The notes under the pieces: model-generated
Told to the model about the DNA's origin: nothing
Database searches by the model: none
What the model saw: only the letters and a program-made list of their open reading frames with translations
In this document: one piece after another, positions 41,383-50,463 of the stretch
Position numbering within the stretch: the first letter of the stretch is position 1
Layout: every line of letters starts with the position of its first letter
Made by a program: the position numbers and the translations under genes
Source of the DNA: Mycobacterium sp. IS-1590
GTDB taxonomy: Bacteria > Actinomycetota > Actinomycetes > Mycobacteriales > Mycobacteriaceae
Assembly (NCBI RefSeq): GCF_001500025.1
Contig: NZ_LQIW01000034.1
Span: 1 to 64,000 of the forward strand
DNA length: 64,000 bases
Direction: 5' to 3'

Positions 41383-42207
41383 ATGAGCGCGCTGGATCAG
41401 ATGGGCGACTGGCCGGTGCCCAACGCCGCGGCCGCGGTCGTCGGGCCCTCCGGGGTCCTGGCCGACCACGGCGACCAGCGGCGACGATTCGAACTGGCGT
41501 CGGTGACCAAGCCGCTGGCCGCACGCGCGGTGCAGGTCGGTGTCGAGGAGGGCGCCGTCGAGCTCGACACCGAAGCGGGCCCGCCCGGGGCGACCGTGCG
41601 TCACCTGCTGGCGCATGCGTCGGGTTACTCGATGCGCTCGTCGGAGACGATGGCCGAGCCGGGGAAGCGGCGCGTCTACTCGAACTACGGGTTCGGGGTG
41701 CTGGCCGAGACGCTCGAAAAGGCGACGGGCATCGAGTTCGATCGCTATCTGACCGAGGCGGTGTTCGAACCGCTGGGCATGGCAGACAGCGTGCTCGACG
41801 GCGGTGCCGCGGCTGCGGGGTACGGCGCGACGTCGACGGTGGCCGACCTGGCGGCGTTCGCCGCCGACCTGCTGCGGCCGGCCACGGTGTCCGAGCAGCT
41901 GCATGGCGAGGCCATCTCGGTGCAGTTTCCCGGCCTGGACGGGGTGCTGCCGGGGTTCGGGGTGCAGCGACCCAACGACTGGGGGTTGGGTTTCGAGATC
42001 CGCGGCGGCAAGTCGCCGCACTGGACGGGTGAGACGAACTCCGAGCGCACGTTCGGGCATTTCGGCCAGTCAGGGACGTTTTTGTGGGTCGATCCGGACG
42101 CCGATCTGGCCCTCGTCGTGCTCACCGACCGTAATTTCGGCGAGTGGGCGTACAAGCCGTGGCGGGCGTTATCTGACGAAGTCCTGAGAGAATTCGGCGC
42201 AGACTAG
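41383..42207 (+). CDS. Beta-lactamase-fold serine hydrolase
   Basis: The 274-residue product belongs to the class C beta-lactamase / esterase / DD-peptidase superfamily. The SxxK motif is SVTK in FELASVTKPLAARA (Ser at about 37), the YxN motif is YSNYGFGVLAETLEKATG, and the third motif region is HFGQSGTFLWVDPDADLALVVLTDR. No signal peptide is seen, so it is probably a cytoplasmic esterase or a peptide hydrolase, not a resistance enzyme. It lies 10 nt after the methyltransferase gene, likely in one operon, as in the M. tuberculosis Rv2257c-Rv2258c pair (from memory). Confidence 0.85.
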   Translation: MSALDQMGDWPVPNAAAAVVGPSGVLADHGDQRRRFELASVTKPLAARAVQVGVEEGAVELDTEAGPPGATVRHLLAHASGYSMRSSETMAEPGKRRVYSNYGFGVLAETLEKATGIEFDRYLTEAVFEPLGMADSVLDGGAAAAGYGATSTVADLAAFAADLLRPATVSEQLHGEAISVQFPGLDGVLPGFGVQRPNDWGLGFEIRGGKSPHWTGETNSERTFGHFGQSGTFLWVDPDADLALVVLTDRNFGEWAYKPWRALSDEVLREFGAD

Positions 42208-42316
42208 CGCAACAGGCGCCTCACAAGGCACAATAGACACGCACGACACAGCTGTAATTTCGGTTCCAAGAGGCCGCTTGGGGAAGACGTCCCTCGTGGA
42301 GCCGAAGGAGTGGCAA

Positions 42317-42829
42317 ATGCGTGCGTCGAACCAGTTCGCCGAAGCGACGACGGGCGTGGTCTACATCCACGCGTCACCCGCTGCGGTGTGCCCGCATGTC
42401 GAGTGGGCGTTGTCGTCGACCCTTCAGGCGAGGGCGAACCTCAAGTGGACCCCGCAGCCGGCCATGCCAGGACAGCTGCGCGCGGTCACCAATTGGGTCG
42501 GTCCGGTCGGGACGGGTGCGGCGTTGGCCAGTGCGCTGCGGTCGTGGTCGGTCCTGCGCTTCGAGGTGACCGAGGATCCCAGCCCCGGCGTCGACGGCCA
42601 CCGCTGGTGCCACACGCCCCAACTCGGGTTGTGGAGCGGATCGATGAGCGCCAACGGCGATGTGATCGTCGGTGAGATGCGGTTGCGCGCGATGATGGCG
42701 GCCGGCGCGGACACGCTGGCCGCCGAACTGGACTCGGTGCTGGGCACGGCCTGGGACGAAGCGCTGGAGCCGTACCGCGATGGCGGAGCGGGCGCGGAGG
42801 TGAGCTGGCTGAGCCGCGGAGTCGGGTAG
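42317..42829 (+). CDS. DUF3145 family protein
   Basis: The ATG at 42317, 6 nt after AAGGAG, gives a 170-residue protein of the actinobacterial DUF3145 family (start MRASNQFAEATTGVVYIHAS, middle LRFEVTEDPSPGVDGHRWCH). The family is conserved in actinobacteria but has no established function; it has no signal or membrane segment. The last codons GVG-stop form the first unit of a 29-bp tandem repeat, so the stop codon and its surrounding hairpin were copied downstream. Confidence 0.88.
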   Translation: MRASNQFAEATTGVVYIHASPAAVCPHVEWALSSTLQARANLKWTPQPAMPGQLRAVTNWVGPVGTGAALASALRSWSVLRFEVTEDPSPGVDGHRWCHTPQLGLWSGSMSANGDVIVGEMRLRAMMAAGADTLAAELDSVLGTAWDEALEPYRDGGAGAEVSWLSRGVG

Positions 42830-42920
42830 CCGACGACATTAAATCGGGAGTCGGGTAGCCGACGACATCAGGTCGGGAGTCGGGTAGCCGACGACATTAA
42901 ATCGGGAGTCGGGTAGCCGA
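42818..42920. repeat. 29-bp tandem repeat (3.6 units), each with a small hairpin
   Basis: Units start at 42818, 42847, 42876 and 42905 (last partial, 16 nt). Units 1 and 3 are identical; unit 2 differs at three positions. Each contains GTCGG-GTAG-CCGAC, a 5-bp stem with a 4-nt loop (42821-42834 in unit 1); in the last unit the stem is 4 bp. The first loop contains the stop codon of the DUF3145 gene. The array fills the space before the convergent dagK gene and may act as a multiple terminator-like structure and a variable-number locus. Confidence 0.9.
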
Positions 42921-42927
42921 ACTGGTT

Positions 42928-43845
42928 TCACGCTCGGCGCGGCGTCAGGATTCGCAGCGCGCCGGGGACCGCGGACACCTCGACCGGGAGCGGGCAGATG
43001 TACTCGCCGTCGGCGTAGGCGTTGATACCGGGAGAGTCGACGGTGATGGTCGTGGCTCGTGCGGTGCGGACCTCGTCGAGATCGACGTGGGTGCCCTTGA
43101 ACACGGTGGGAAACAACCGGATCAGCCGGGTGCGCGACGCCGAGGCCACCATCGTCACGTCGAGCAGACCGTCGGTCGGGTCGGCGTCGGGGCAGATCCG
43201 CATGCCGCCGCCGTAGCTGCGGGTGTTACCGAACGCCGCCAGCGTCAACTCCGTCGTCACCTCGTCGCCGTCGAACGACAACCGGAACGGCAGCAGTCGC
43301 AACTTCGACAGCTCGGCGACCATCGCGAGGTTGTAGCGCATGCGGCCGTGGGGCCAGCGCATCCGGTTGGTCCGATCGGTCACCAGCGAGTCGAAACCCG
43401 CGGCCATCACGGTGCCGAACCATTTGTCGGTGCCGTCGGCGCCGCGGATCCGTCCGAGGTCGATGGTCTGGGCGATTCCGTCGCTCAGTCCGTCGACGAC
43501 GATGTCGGCGGCGGCTTCGGGATCGCGGGTGGGGATCTTGAATTCGCGGGCGTGGTCGTTGCCGGTGCCGGCCGGGATGATGCCCAGGGGGATGTCGGTC
43601 TGCGCAAGTACCTGCAGCGCAAGGGAAATGATGCCGTCGCCGCCCGCGACGACGAGTGCGTCCATCCCGCGTTCGAGCGCGCCTTCGACGAGTTTGCGCG
43701 CGTGCTCGGCGTCGGTACCGGCGATCGCGACGACGTCCATTCCGCGCCGATGAAATTGTGCGACAGCGCGTTCGGCCGCATGTGGAGCGCTGCCGTGCCC
43801 CGAGGCGGGGTTCGTCAGCATCGTGACGCGGCCGTCGATCGTCAT
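42928..43845 (-). CDS. dagK: Diacylglycerol / lipid kinase
   Basis: The 305-residue lipid kinase has the DAGK catalytic motifs VVAGGDGIISLALQVL and IIPAGTGNDHAREF, and later GMRICPDADPTDGLLDV. It phosphorylates diacylglycerol or a related lipid to give phosphatidic-acid-like products; the M. tuberculosis counterpart Rv2252 acts on several lipids and may enter phosphatidylinositol-mannoside synthesis (from memory). The start overlaps the end of the FAD-oxidase gene by 4 nt, so both are expressed together. Confidence 0.88.
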   Translation of the reverse strand: MTIDGRVTMLTNPASGHGSAPHAAERAVAQFHRRGMDVVAIAGTDAEHARKLVEGALERGMDALVVAGGDGIISLALQVLAQTDIPLGIIPAGTGNDHAREFKIPTRDPEAAADIVVDGLSDGIAQTIDLGRIRGADGTDKWFGTVMAAGFDSLVTDRTNRMRWPHGRMRYNLAMVAELSKLRLLPFRLSFDGDEVTTELTLAAFGNTRSYGGGMRICPDADPTDGLLDVTMVASASRTRLIRLFPTVFKGTHVDLDEVRTARATTITVDSPGINAYADGEYICPLPVEVSAVPGALRILTPRRA

Positions 43846-45464
43846 GGGATCAGCTTGCCCGGGTTGAGGATTCCCGCCGGGTCGAGCGTGTCCTTGACGG
43901 CGCGCAGGATCGCGACGCCGAGGTCGCCGATCTCGTCACGCATCCACGGCCGGTGGTCGGCGCCGACGGCGTGGTGATGGGTGATGGTGGCCCCGGTGCG
44001 CATCATCGCCTCCGACGCCGCGGCTTTGGCCTTGCGCCACTGCTCGATCGGGTTGCCCCGCTGGCCGGCGACGACCGTGAAGTACAGCGATGCGCCGGTG
44101 GGATACACATGCGAAATGTGGCACAGCACCAGCGATGGCGTGCCGGTTTCGGTCAGCGCGTTCGTCAGCGCCTCGGTGACGGCCGCTTTGAGCGCAGGTA
44201 CATTCGACCAGTTCGTCGCCGTCTCCAGCGTTTCGCACAGCGCCCCCGCGGACAGCAGTGAGTCACGCAGATAGGGCGCCCCGAACCGGCCGTGCTCCCA
44301 TGCGCGTGCGGGTTCTTCACCCAGGGAGGTGCCGCCTGCGGCCTCGAGCACCGCGCGCGTCTCGGAATGTCTGCTGGCGACGTGCGCTTCGGTGCCTTCG
44401 AACACCGTGATGGCCAGGCAACCTCCGGTGATCTGCTTTTCGCCGATGCTCTCGGTGGTCGCGAGGTTCACTCCGGTTTCGGCCTCGTCCGACAGCCGGA
44501 TCACCGTCGGGCCGGTGCCGGTCTGCACGACGGCGCGCAGGGCGTCGGCGCCTGCGGCGAAGTCGGGGAACGACCACGCCTCATAGCGGGTGGCCGTCGG
44601 GACGGGATGCACTCGCACCCGCACGCGCGTGATGACGCCGAGCACGCCCTCCGATCCGATCAGCAGCTGGCGCAGATCCGGTCCCGCCGCCGACTCCGGC
44701 GCGCGGCCGAGGTCCAGCACGCCGACCGGCGTGACGGCCCGCAGGCCGCGCACCATGTCGTTGAACCGGCCGTAGCCCGCCGACCCCTGCCCCGAGGACC
44801 GCGTCGCGGCGAAGCCGCCGATCGTGGCGAACTGGAAGCTCTGCGGGAAGTGGCCAAGCGAGAAACCGCGCTCACCCAGCAGGCGTTCGGCGTCGGGTCC
44901 GGTCACTCCCGCGCCGAGTTCGGCTTCGCCGGAGACCTCGTCGAGGAAGTGCAGTTGGTCGAAGCGGCGCAGGTCCAGCGAGATCACCGCGCGGAAGTCG
45001 CCGCGGATAGGGTCCAGGCCGCCGACGACGCTGGTGCCGCCGCCGAACGGGACGACCGCGATGCGGCGCTCACCGCACAGCTGCATGATCGCGGTGATCT
45101 CCTCTTCGGTGCCGGGCAGTACCACCGCATCCGGTGCGTCCTGCTCATCGGGATCGCGGCGGCGCAGCAGGTCGAGCGTCGACTTGCCGCCGGCCCGCAG
45201 CAGGCGCCCCTGATCGTCGACGCGGCAGAAATCGCGGCCGACGATGCCGATCAGGGCGGCGCGATCGTCGTCGGTCAGCGCCGACGGCCGCAGTCGCACC
45301 TGTTGGGATTCGAGCTCTTCGCTGCTGGATGCGGCCACGCCGAGGGCCTGTTCGAGCAGTGTCCGGATGCCGTCGGAGAGCGGTTTGGCCTCGGCGGGGT
45401 CACCCCAGGCGTTCCACTTCATCGGGGGCAGGAGAGCGGTCGAGTGAGCATCCGGACGCGTCAT
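43842..45464 (-). CDS. FAD-binding oxidoreductase, alkylglycerone-phosphate-synthase-like
   Basis: The 540-residue flavoprotein belongs to the FAD-linked oxidase (PCMH-type) family: VVLPGTEEEITAIMQLCGE, VPFGGGTSVVGGLDP, ATIGGFAATRSSGQGSAGYGRFND, and the C-terminal THHHAVGADHRPWM segment. That HHH-containing region is characteristic of alkyldihydroxyacetone-phosphate-synthase-like enzymes. It was once proposed to make ether lipids; an alpha-hydroxy-acid dehydrogenase role is an alternative. Located between dagK and the divergent TetR gene, it shares their likely lipid context. There is no signal peptide. Confidence 0.85.
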   Translation of the reverse strand: MTRPDAHSTALLPPMKWNAWGDPAEAKPLSDGIRTLLEQALGVAASSSEELESQQVRLRPSALTDDDRAALIGIVGRDFCRVDDQGRLLRAGGKSTLDLLRRRDPDEQDAPDAVVLPGTEEEITAIMQLCGERRIAVVPFGGGTSVVGGLDPIRGDFRAVISLDLRRFDQLHFLDEVSGEAELGAGVTGPDAERLLGERGFSLGHFPQSFQFATIGGFAATRSSGQGSAGYGRFNDMVRGLRAVTPVGVLDLGRAPESAAGPDLRQLLIGSEGVLGVITRVRVRVHPVPTATRYEAWSFPDFAAGADALRAVVQTGTGPTVIRLSDEAETGVNLATTESIGEKQITGGCLAITVFEGTEAHVASRHSETRAVLEAAGGTSLGEEPARAWEHGRFGAPYLRDSLLSAGALCETLETATNWSNVPALKAAVTEALTNALTETGTPSLVLCHISHVYPTGASLYFTVVAGQRGNPIEQWRKAKAAASEAMMRTGATITHHHAVGADHRPWMRDEIGDLGVAILRAVKDTLDPAGILNPGKLIP

Positions 45465-45481
45465 GCGTTACAGTATTACAC

Positions 45482-46060
45482 ATGTCGTCAATCCGTAACG
45501 ATGAGTCGACAGTCGAGGCCCGCATCATCGACGCCGCGGCGGCCTGCGTGCTCGCGGTCGGGGTCAAGCGGGTCACGCTGACCGACATCGCCCGGCGCGC
45601 GCGCATGAGCCGGCCCACCATCTATCGCAGGTGGTCCGACACGAACGGGGTGCTCGCGGCGCTGATGACCGAGCGCATCGCGGGTGTGCTGGACAAAGTG
45701 CCCGACACCGGTTCCGACCGCAAAGCGCTGGTGCAGCGGGTCCTGGAGGTGGCCCGGCACCTGCGGAACGACGAGATCATCATGTCGGTGCTGCAGGACG
45801 CACCCGAATTCGCGATGGTCTACATCGCCAACCGGCTCGGCACCAGCCAGATGATCCTCATCGACGCGTTGACCCACGCGATCAAGGTCGCCCAGGACGA
45901 CGGAAGCGTACGCGCCGGTGATCCGCGTCAGCTGGCCGCGATGTGCCTGCTCATCACGCAGTCGGCGATCCAGTCCGCGCAGATGGTCGAGAAGCTCTTG
46001 GACACCGATGCGCTCGACACCGAGTTGGCGCACGCCCTCGACGGGTACCTGGCACCGTGA
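45482..46060 (+). CDS. TetR family regulator upstream of glpD
   Basis: The 192-residue protein has a clear TetR helix-turn-helix (ARIIDAAAACVLAVGVKRVT, then IARRARMSRPTIYRRW). It lies 17 nt from and divergent to the FAD-oxidase gene, with an AT-rich TTACAGTATTACACAT spacer holding both starts. It overlaps the glpD start by 4 nt. It probably controls its own glpD-containing unit and the divergent lipid genes. The effector is unknown. The start at 45482 was chosen because the longer frame runs into the divergent gene. Confidence 0.87.
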   Translation: MSSIRNDESTVEARIIDAAAACVLAVGVKRVTLTDIARRARMSRPTIYRRWSDTNGVLAALMTERIAGVLDKVPDTGSDRKALVQRVLEVARHLRNDEIIMSVLQDAPEFAMVYIANRLGTSQMILIDALTHAIKVAQDDGSVRAGDPRQLAAMCLLITQSAIQSAQMVEKLLDTDALDTELAHALDGYLAP

Positions 46061-47601
46061 CCGGCCCGACGGCTCTGAACTCCGCGCGCCGCAGCGCCGA
46101 ACTGGCGGCCCTGGCCGACGGCGAGCGCCTCGACGTCGTCGTCATCGGCGGCGGCATCACCGGAACGGGCATCGCGCTGGACGCGGCCACCCGCGGTCTG
46201 CGCGTCGCACTCGTGGAGAAGCACGATCTCGCGTTCGGCACCAGTCGGTGGAGTTCCAAGCTGGTTCACGGCGGGCTGCGGTACCTCGCGACGGGCAACA
46301 TCGGAATCGCCCGGCGCAGCGCTGTCGAACGCGGAATCCTGATGACCCGCAACGCCCCTCACCTGGTCACGGCGATGCCGCAGCTGGTGCCGCTGCTTCC
46401 GTCGATGAGCTCGGCGTCGCGGGCGTTGGTGCGTTTCGGCTTCGCCGCCGGTGACGGGCTGCGCAAGTTGGCGGGCACGCCGGCATCGGTGCTGCCCCGA
46501 TCGCGGCGGGTCGACGCGCGCCGGGCCGTCGAACTGGCGCCCACCGTGCGGCGCGACGGTCTCGACGGGGCATTTCTGGCGTACGACGGGCAGTTGATCG
46601 ACGATGCCCGCCTGGTCACCGCGGTGGCGCGGACGGCGGCCCAACACGGTGCCCGGGTGCTGACGCAGGTGGCGGCGTCGCACGCCACCGGCACCTCGGT
46701 GCGGTTGACCGACCAGCTCACCGGCGAGTCGTTCGACGTCGCCCCGCGCGCGGTGATCAACGCCTCCGGGGTCTGGGCGGGTGAGGTGGATTCCTCGATC
46801 AAGCTGCGGCCCAGCCGCGGAACGCATCTGGTGTTCGACGCGGCGGCCTTCGGCAATCCGACTGCGGCTCTGACCATCCCGATACCCGGCGAGATCAACC
46901 GCTTCGTGTTCGCGATGCCCGAGCAGTTGGGCCGGGTGTATCTCGGGCTGACCGACGAGGACGCTCCAGGCCCGGTGCCCGACGTGCCCGAACCCGCGCC
47001 CGAGGAGGTCTCGTTCCTGCTCGACACGGTGAACACCGCCCTGGATGTCGCGTTGAGCCCGTCGGATGTGATCGGTGCCTACGCGGGTCTGCGCCCGTTG
47101 ATCGACACCGGTGCGGGCCGCACCGCCGACGTCTCGCGCGAGCACGCGGTGGTCGAGTCGCCCTCGGGCGTCATCAGTGTCATCGGCGGCAAGCTGACCG
47201 AATACCGCTTCATGGCCGAAGATGTGCTCGACCGGGCGATCCAGTTGCGTGGGCTGAGCGCGACCGACTGCTGCACCCGCAACCTGCCGCTTGTCGGTGC
47301 GCCGTCGAATCCGGTTGCCACACTGCGTCATCCGACGGAGATGCCGGGTTCACTGGTGGCCCGTTTCGGCACCGAGGCGCCGAACGTCATCGCGACCGCC
47401 GCGTGCGAGCGGCCCACCGACCCGGTCGCCGAGGGGATCGACGTCATCCGGGCCGAATTCGAGTACGCGGTGACCCATGAGGGCGCGCTGACGGCCGACG
47501 ACATCGTCGACCGCCGCACCCGCATAGGGCTGGTCGAGGCCGACCGCGAGCGGGTGGTGGCGGTGGCCGACGAGTTCGTGGCGTCAGCGCGCGAACGGTA
47601 G
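46057..47601 (+). CDS. glpD: Glycerol-3-phosphate dehydrogenase, FAD-dependent
   Basis: The GTG at 46057, overlapping the TetR stop (GTGA), gives 514 residues. The N-terminal FAD motif DVVVIGGGITGTGIALDAATRG is followed by the GlpD-specific segment FGTSRWSSKLVHGGLRYL and SGVISVIGGKLTEYRFMAEDV. The enzyme oxidises sn-glycerol-3-phosphate to dihydroxyacetone phosphate at the membrane, passing electrons to menaquinone. The C-terminal helical domain (about 395-510) is present. It corresponds in position to M. tuberculosis glpD1 (Rv2249c, from memory). Confidence 0.92.
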   Translation: MTGPTALNSARRSAELAALADGERLDVVVIGGGITGTGIALDAATRGLRVALVEKHDLAFGTSRWSSKLVHGGLRYLATGNIGIARRSAVERGILMTRNAPHLVTAMPQLVPLLPSMSSASRALVRFGFAAGDGLRKLAGTPASVLPRSRRVDARRAVELAPTVRRDGLDGAFLAYDGQLIDDARLVTAVARTAAQHGARVLTQVAASHATGTSVRLTDQLTGESFDVAPRAVINASGVWAGEVDSSIKLRPSRGTHLVFDAAAFGNPTAALTIPIPGEINRFVFAMPEQLGRVYLGLTDEDAPGPVPDVPEPAPEEVSFLLDTVNTALDVALSPSDVIGAYAGLRPLIDTGAGRTADVSREHAVVESPSGVISVIGGKLTEYRFMAEDVLDRAIQLRGLSATDCCTRNLPLVGAPSNPVATLRHPTEMPGSLVARFGTEAPNVIATAACERPTDPVAEGIDVIRAEFEYAVTHEGALTADDIVDRRTRIGLVEADRERVVAVADEFVASARER

Positions 47602-47674
47602 CGCCCGCACCGCTTTCACCGAGACCGACGAAATGGTCAATTCCACGCGCGCGTGACCGCCAAAGCGTCCGTCT

Positions 47675-47707
47675 CGGCGCCGAGGGGTCGGAGCGGCGCC
47701 GAGGGGT
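47675..47707. repeat. 14-bp direct repeat with a 12-bp palindrome, between convergent glpD and accD6
   Basis: CGGCGCCGAGGGGT occurs at 47675-47688 and again at 47694-47707. The first copy overlaps the perfect palindrome CTCGGCGCCGAG (47673-47684). The rest of the 116-nt convergent gap (47602-47717) contains another palindrome, ACGCGCGCGT near 47645, and no ORF. Confidence 0.7.
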
Positions 47708-47717
47708 ATCGCTGGGG

Positions 47718-49142
47718 TTACAGCGGGATGTTCTTGTGCCGGCCGCGACGCGCCGGTGCCTCCGCCAGCGCCTGCGTCAACTTGCTGCGGGTGTGCGCCG
47801 GGTCGATCTTCTCGTCGACGACCCCGATGTCGATCGCGGAATCGACTCCGCCCGCGATCTTCTCGTGCTCCACTGCCAATTCCTCGTGCAGGGCCTCACG
47901 CTCGGCGGGATCCTCCACCGCAGCCAACTTCTTCTTGTGCAGGATGCCGACCGCGGCCTTGGCGCCCATGACCGCGACCTCGGCGTCCGGCCACGCGTAG
48001 ACCTTCGTCGCACCCAGCGAGCGCGAGTTCATCGCGATGTAGGCGCCGCCGTAGATCTTTCGCGTCACCAGCGTGACCCGCGGCACCGAGCACTCGCCGA
48101 ACGCGTGCAGCAGCTTGGCCCCGCGGCGCACGACGCCGCCCCACTCCTGATCCACGCCGGGCAGGTAGCCGGGCACGTCGACGACGTTGATGATCGGAAT
48201 TCCGAACGCGTCACACAGGCGCACGAATCGCGCTGCCTTCTCCGCGCTTTCGGAGTTCAGGCAGCCGCCGAGGCGCAGGGGGTTGTTGGCGATCACGCCG
48301 ACCGAGCGGCCCGACAACCGGCCCAGGCCGATGACGATCGACGGCGCCCACTTGCCCTGGAATTCTTCGAAGGGCACACCCTCGTCCAGCAACGCCTCCA
48401 CGAGCGGGTGCACGTCGTATGCGCGTCGCGCCGACTCCGGCAGCAGCGCGTGCAGGTCGGTGTCGCCCGCTTCGGCCTTCGCGCGATCGAAATGGCCCTG
48501 CTGGCAGAACAATCCGACCAGCCGGCGGCCGCGCTCGTAGGCATCGAGTTCGTCGTCGGCGACGATGTGGCACACGCCGGACTTCTTGTGGTGGGTGTCC
48601 GGGCCGCCGAGGCTCGCCATGTCGACGTCCTCGCCGGTGACGCTGCGCACCACGTCGGGTCCGGTGACGAACACCCGGCTCTCCGGCGCCATCACGATCA
48701 CGTCGGTCAGGGCGGGGCCGTAGGCCGCACCGCCCGCGGCGAAGCCGACGACAACCGAGATCTGCGGGACGTAACCGGACGCCCGGATCATCGCCTCGAA
48801 GACCAGCCCGACCGCGTGCAACGCCTTGACGCCCTCGGCGAGGCGGGCACCACCGGAGTGCCAGATGCCCACGATCGGGCTCTGCTCCTCGATGGCCTGG
48901 TCGTAGGCGTCGACGATATGGGCACAACCCTCAACGCCCATGGCCCCACCCATGACGGTGCCGTCGGTGCAGAACGCGATGGTGCGCACTCCGTTGACGG
49001 TTCCGGCGGCGGCGAGCACACCCGAACGGTCGCGCTCGTGCAGCAGTTCGACACTGCCGTCGTCGAAGAAGGTGCTCAGACGCAGCAGCGGGTCGCGAGG
49101 GTCGAGCGATTCGCCGACTGTCTCGGGCGCCATGGTCGTCAT
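47718..49142 (-). CDS. accD6: Acetyl/propionyl-CoA carboxylase carboxyltransferase beta subunit AccD6
   Basis: This 474-residue carboxyltransferase makes malonyl-CoA for FAS-I and FAS-II. It has the biotin-dependent carboxyltransferase fold: GTVMGGAMGVEGCAHIVDAY in the N-half, GFAAGGAAYGPALTDVIVM (oxyanion loop GGAAY), and the C-half ending in KIDPAHTRSKLTQAL. A ribosome site AGGAGG is 6 nt before the ATG. As in other mycobacteria it is the last gene of the FAS-II operon after kasB, 35 nt downstream. Confidence 0.95.
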   Translation of the reverse strand: MTTMAPETVGESLDPRDPLLRLSTFFDDGSVELLHERDRSGVLAAAGTVNGVRTIAFCTDGTVMGGAMGVEGCAHIVDAYDQAIEEQSPIVGIWHSGGARLAEGVKALHAVGLVFEAMIRASGYVPQISVVVGFAAGGAAYGPALTDVIVMAPESRVFVTGPDVVRSVTGEDVDMASLGGPDTHHKKSGVCHIVADDELDAYERGRRLVGLFCQQGHFDRAKAEAGDTDLHALLPESARRAYDVHPLVEALLDEGVPFEEFQGKWAPSIVIGLGRLSGRSVGVIANNPLRLGGCLNSESAEKAARFVRLCDAFGIPIINVVDVPGYLPGVDQEWGGVVRRGAKLLHAFGECSVPRVTLVTRKIYGGAYIAMNSRSLGATKVYAWPDAEVAVMGAKAAVGILHKKKLAAVEDPAEREALHEELAVEHEKIAGGVDSAIDIGVVDEKIDPAHTRSKLTQALAEAPARRGRHKNIPL

Positions 49143-49177
49143 TCAATACCTCCTATTGCGCTGGATTCCGGGGAGTG

Positions 49178-50440
49178 TCAGTACTTCCCGAAAGCGAGCG
49201 CGACGTTGTGCCCACCGAATCCGAACGAGTTGTTGATCGCGTACTGGTAATTGCCCGACCGCGGTTCACCGGCGACCACGTCCAGATCAATCTCCGGATC
49301 GAGGTTTCGCAGGTTCAACGTCGGCGGAATGATGCCCTCGCGCAACGCCATAACGGTCAAGATGGACTCCACGGCACCGACCGCGCCGACCGAGTGGCCG
49401 AGCGCCGCCTTGGGTGCGTACACCGCAGGCTTGTGGCCGCCCATCGCGTTGTTGATCGCCTTGCCCTCGGCCACGTCTCCGACGCTGGTGCCGGTGGCAT
49501 GCGCGTTGACGTGATCGATGTCTGTGGGCTGCAGCCCGGCGAGTTGGATGGCGCGCGTCATCGCGTGACCGGCCTGCTCGCCGTTCGGGTCCGGCGCCAC
49601 GATGTGGTAGCCGTCCGAGGTGATGCTGGCCCCCATGATGCGGGCCAGGATGTTGGCGCCGCGGGCCTTGGCGTGCTCTTCGGTCTCGATGACCATCAGC
49701 GCACCCCCCTCGCCGAACACGAACCCGTTACGGTCCTTGTCGAACGGGCGGCATGCGCCGGCAGGGTCATCGTTGGTGGTGGACAAGACGATTCGCATCT
49801 GGGCGAAGCCGGCGATCGGCACCGCCTCGATCTTGGTCTCCACCCCGCCGCAGATCGCGACGTCGGCCTCGCCGAGCACGATGTTGCGCCAGGCGTGTGC
49901 GATGCCCTCCGAGCCCGATGCGCAGGCCGACACCGGAGTGACCACCCCGGCGCGGGCCTTGCGCTCCAATCCCACTGCGGCGGCAGCGGCATTGGGCATG
50001 TACATCTGCACGGCCAGCGGTGAAACCGCCTTCAGACCCTTGGCGCGCATGTTGTCGTAGCTGAACACCAACTCCTCGGTGGAGCCCATGCCGGTGCCGA
50101 TCGACACCATCAGCCGTTTGGGGTCCACCTCGGGTGTGCCCGCGTTCTCCCAGACCCGCCGGCTCAGAACCGTCGACATCTTCTGCAGGTACGACAGCCG
50201 ACGCAGTTCCACCCGGTTCAACTCGTGGTCGAAATCCTCGAGGAGATGACCGCCGATGCGAACCGGCAGGTCATACTCCTCGACGAAGGGATCCTCGAGC
50301 CTGCGGATTCCACTCTGGCCGTCCAGCAGTTTCTTCCAGGTGTCGTCCGCGCTGGTGGCCAGGGCAGTCGTCATGGCGATACCCGTGACGACGACGTTGG
50401 GGAAACCGTCCCCCGTGGATAGTGCGGCTGACCCTGCCAT
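49178..50440 (-). CDS. kasB: Beta-ketoacyl-ACP synthase KasB
   Basis: This 420-residue FAS-II condensing enzyme extends meromycolyl-AcpM chains to full length. The active-site nucleophile is Cys173 (VSACASGSEG), with the catalytic His in VNAHATGTSVGD and Lys/His in YAPKAALGHSVGAVGA. It is the second of two tandem paralogues: KasA extends shorter chains and KasB the last steps (established for M. tuberculosis). The N-terminal extension MAGSAALSTGDG is slightly longer than that of KasA. The gene starts 23 nt after the kasA stop. Confidence 0.96.
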   Translation of the reverse strand: MAGSAALSTGDGFPNVVVTGIAMTTALATSADDTWKKLLDGQSGIRRLEDPFVEEYDLPVRIGGHLLEDFDHELNRVELRRLSYLQKMSTVLSRRVWENAGTPEVDPKRLMVSIGTGMGSTEELVFSYDNMRAKGLKAVSPLAVQMYMPNAAAAAVGLERKARAGVVTPVSACASGSEGIAHAWRNIVLGEADVAICGGVETKIEAVPIAGFAQMRIVLSTTNDDPAGACRPFDKDRNGFVFGEGGALMVIETEEHAKARGANILARIMGASITSDGYHIVAPDPNGEQAGHAMTRAIQLAGLQPTDIDHVNAHATGTSVGDVAEGKAINNAMGGHKPAVYAPKAALGHSVGAVGAVESILTVMALREGIIPPTLNLRNLDPEIDLDVVAGEPRSGNYQYAINNSFGFGGHNVALAFGKY

Positions 50441-50463
50441 TCCTGCCCGAATATTCCTTCTAC

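Noticed and set aside
42818..42920. CRISPR-like array
   Set aside because: The units are directly contiguous with no spacers, number fewer than four full copies, and there are no cas genes.
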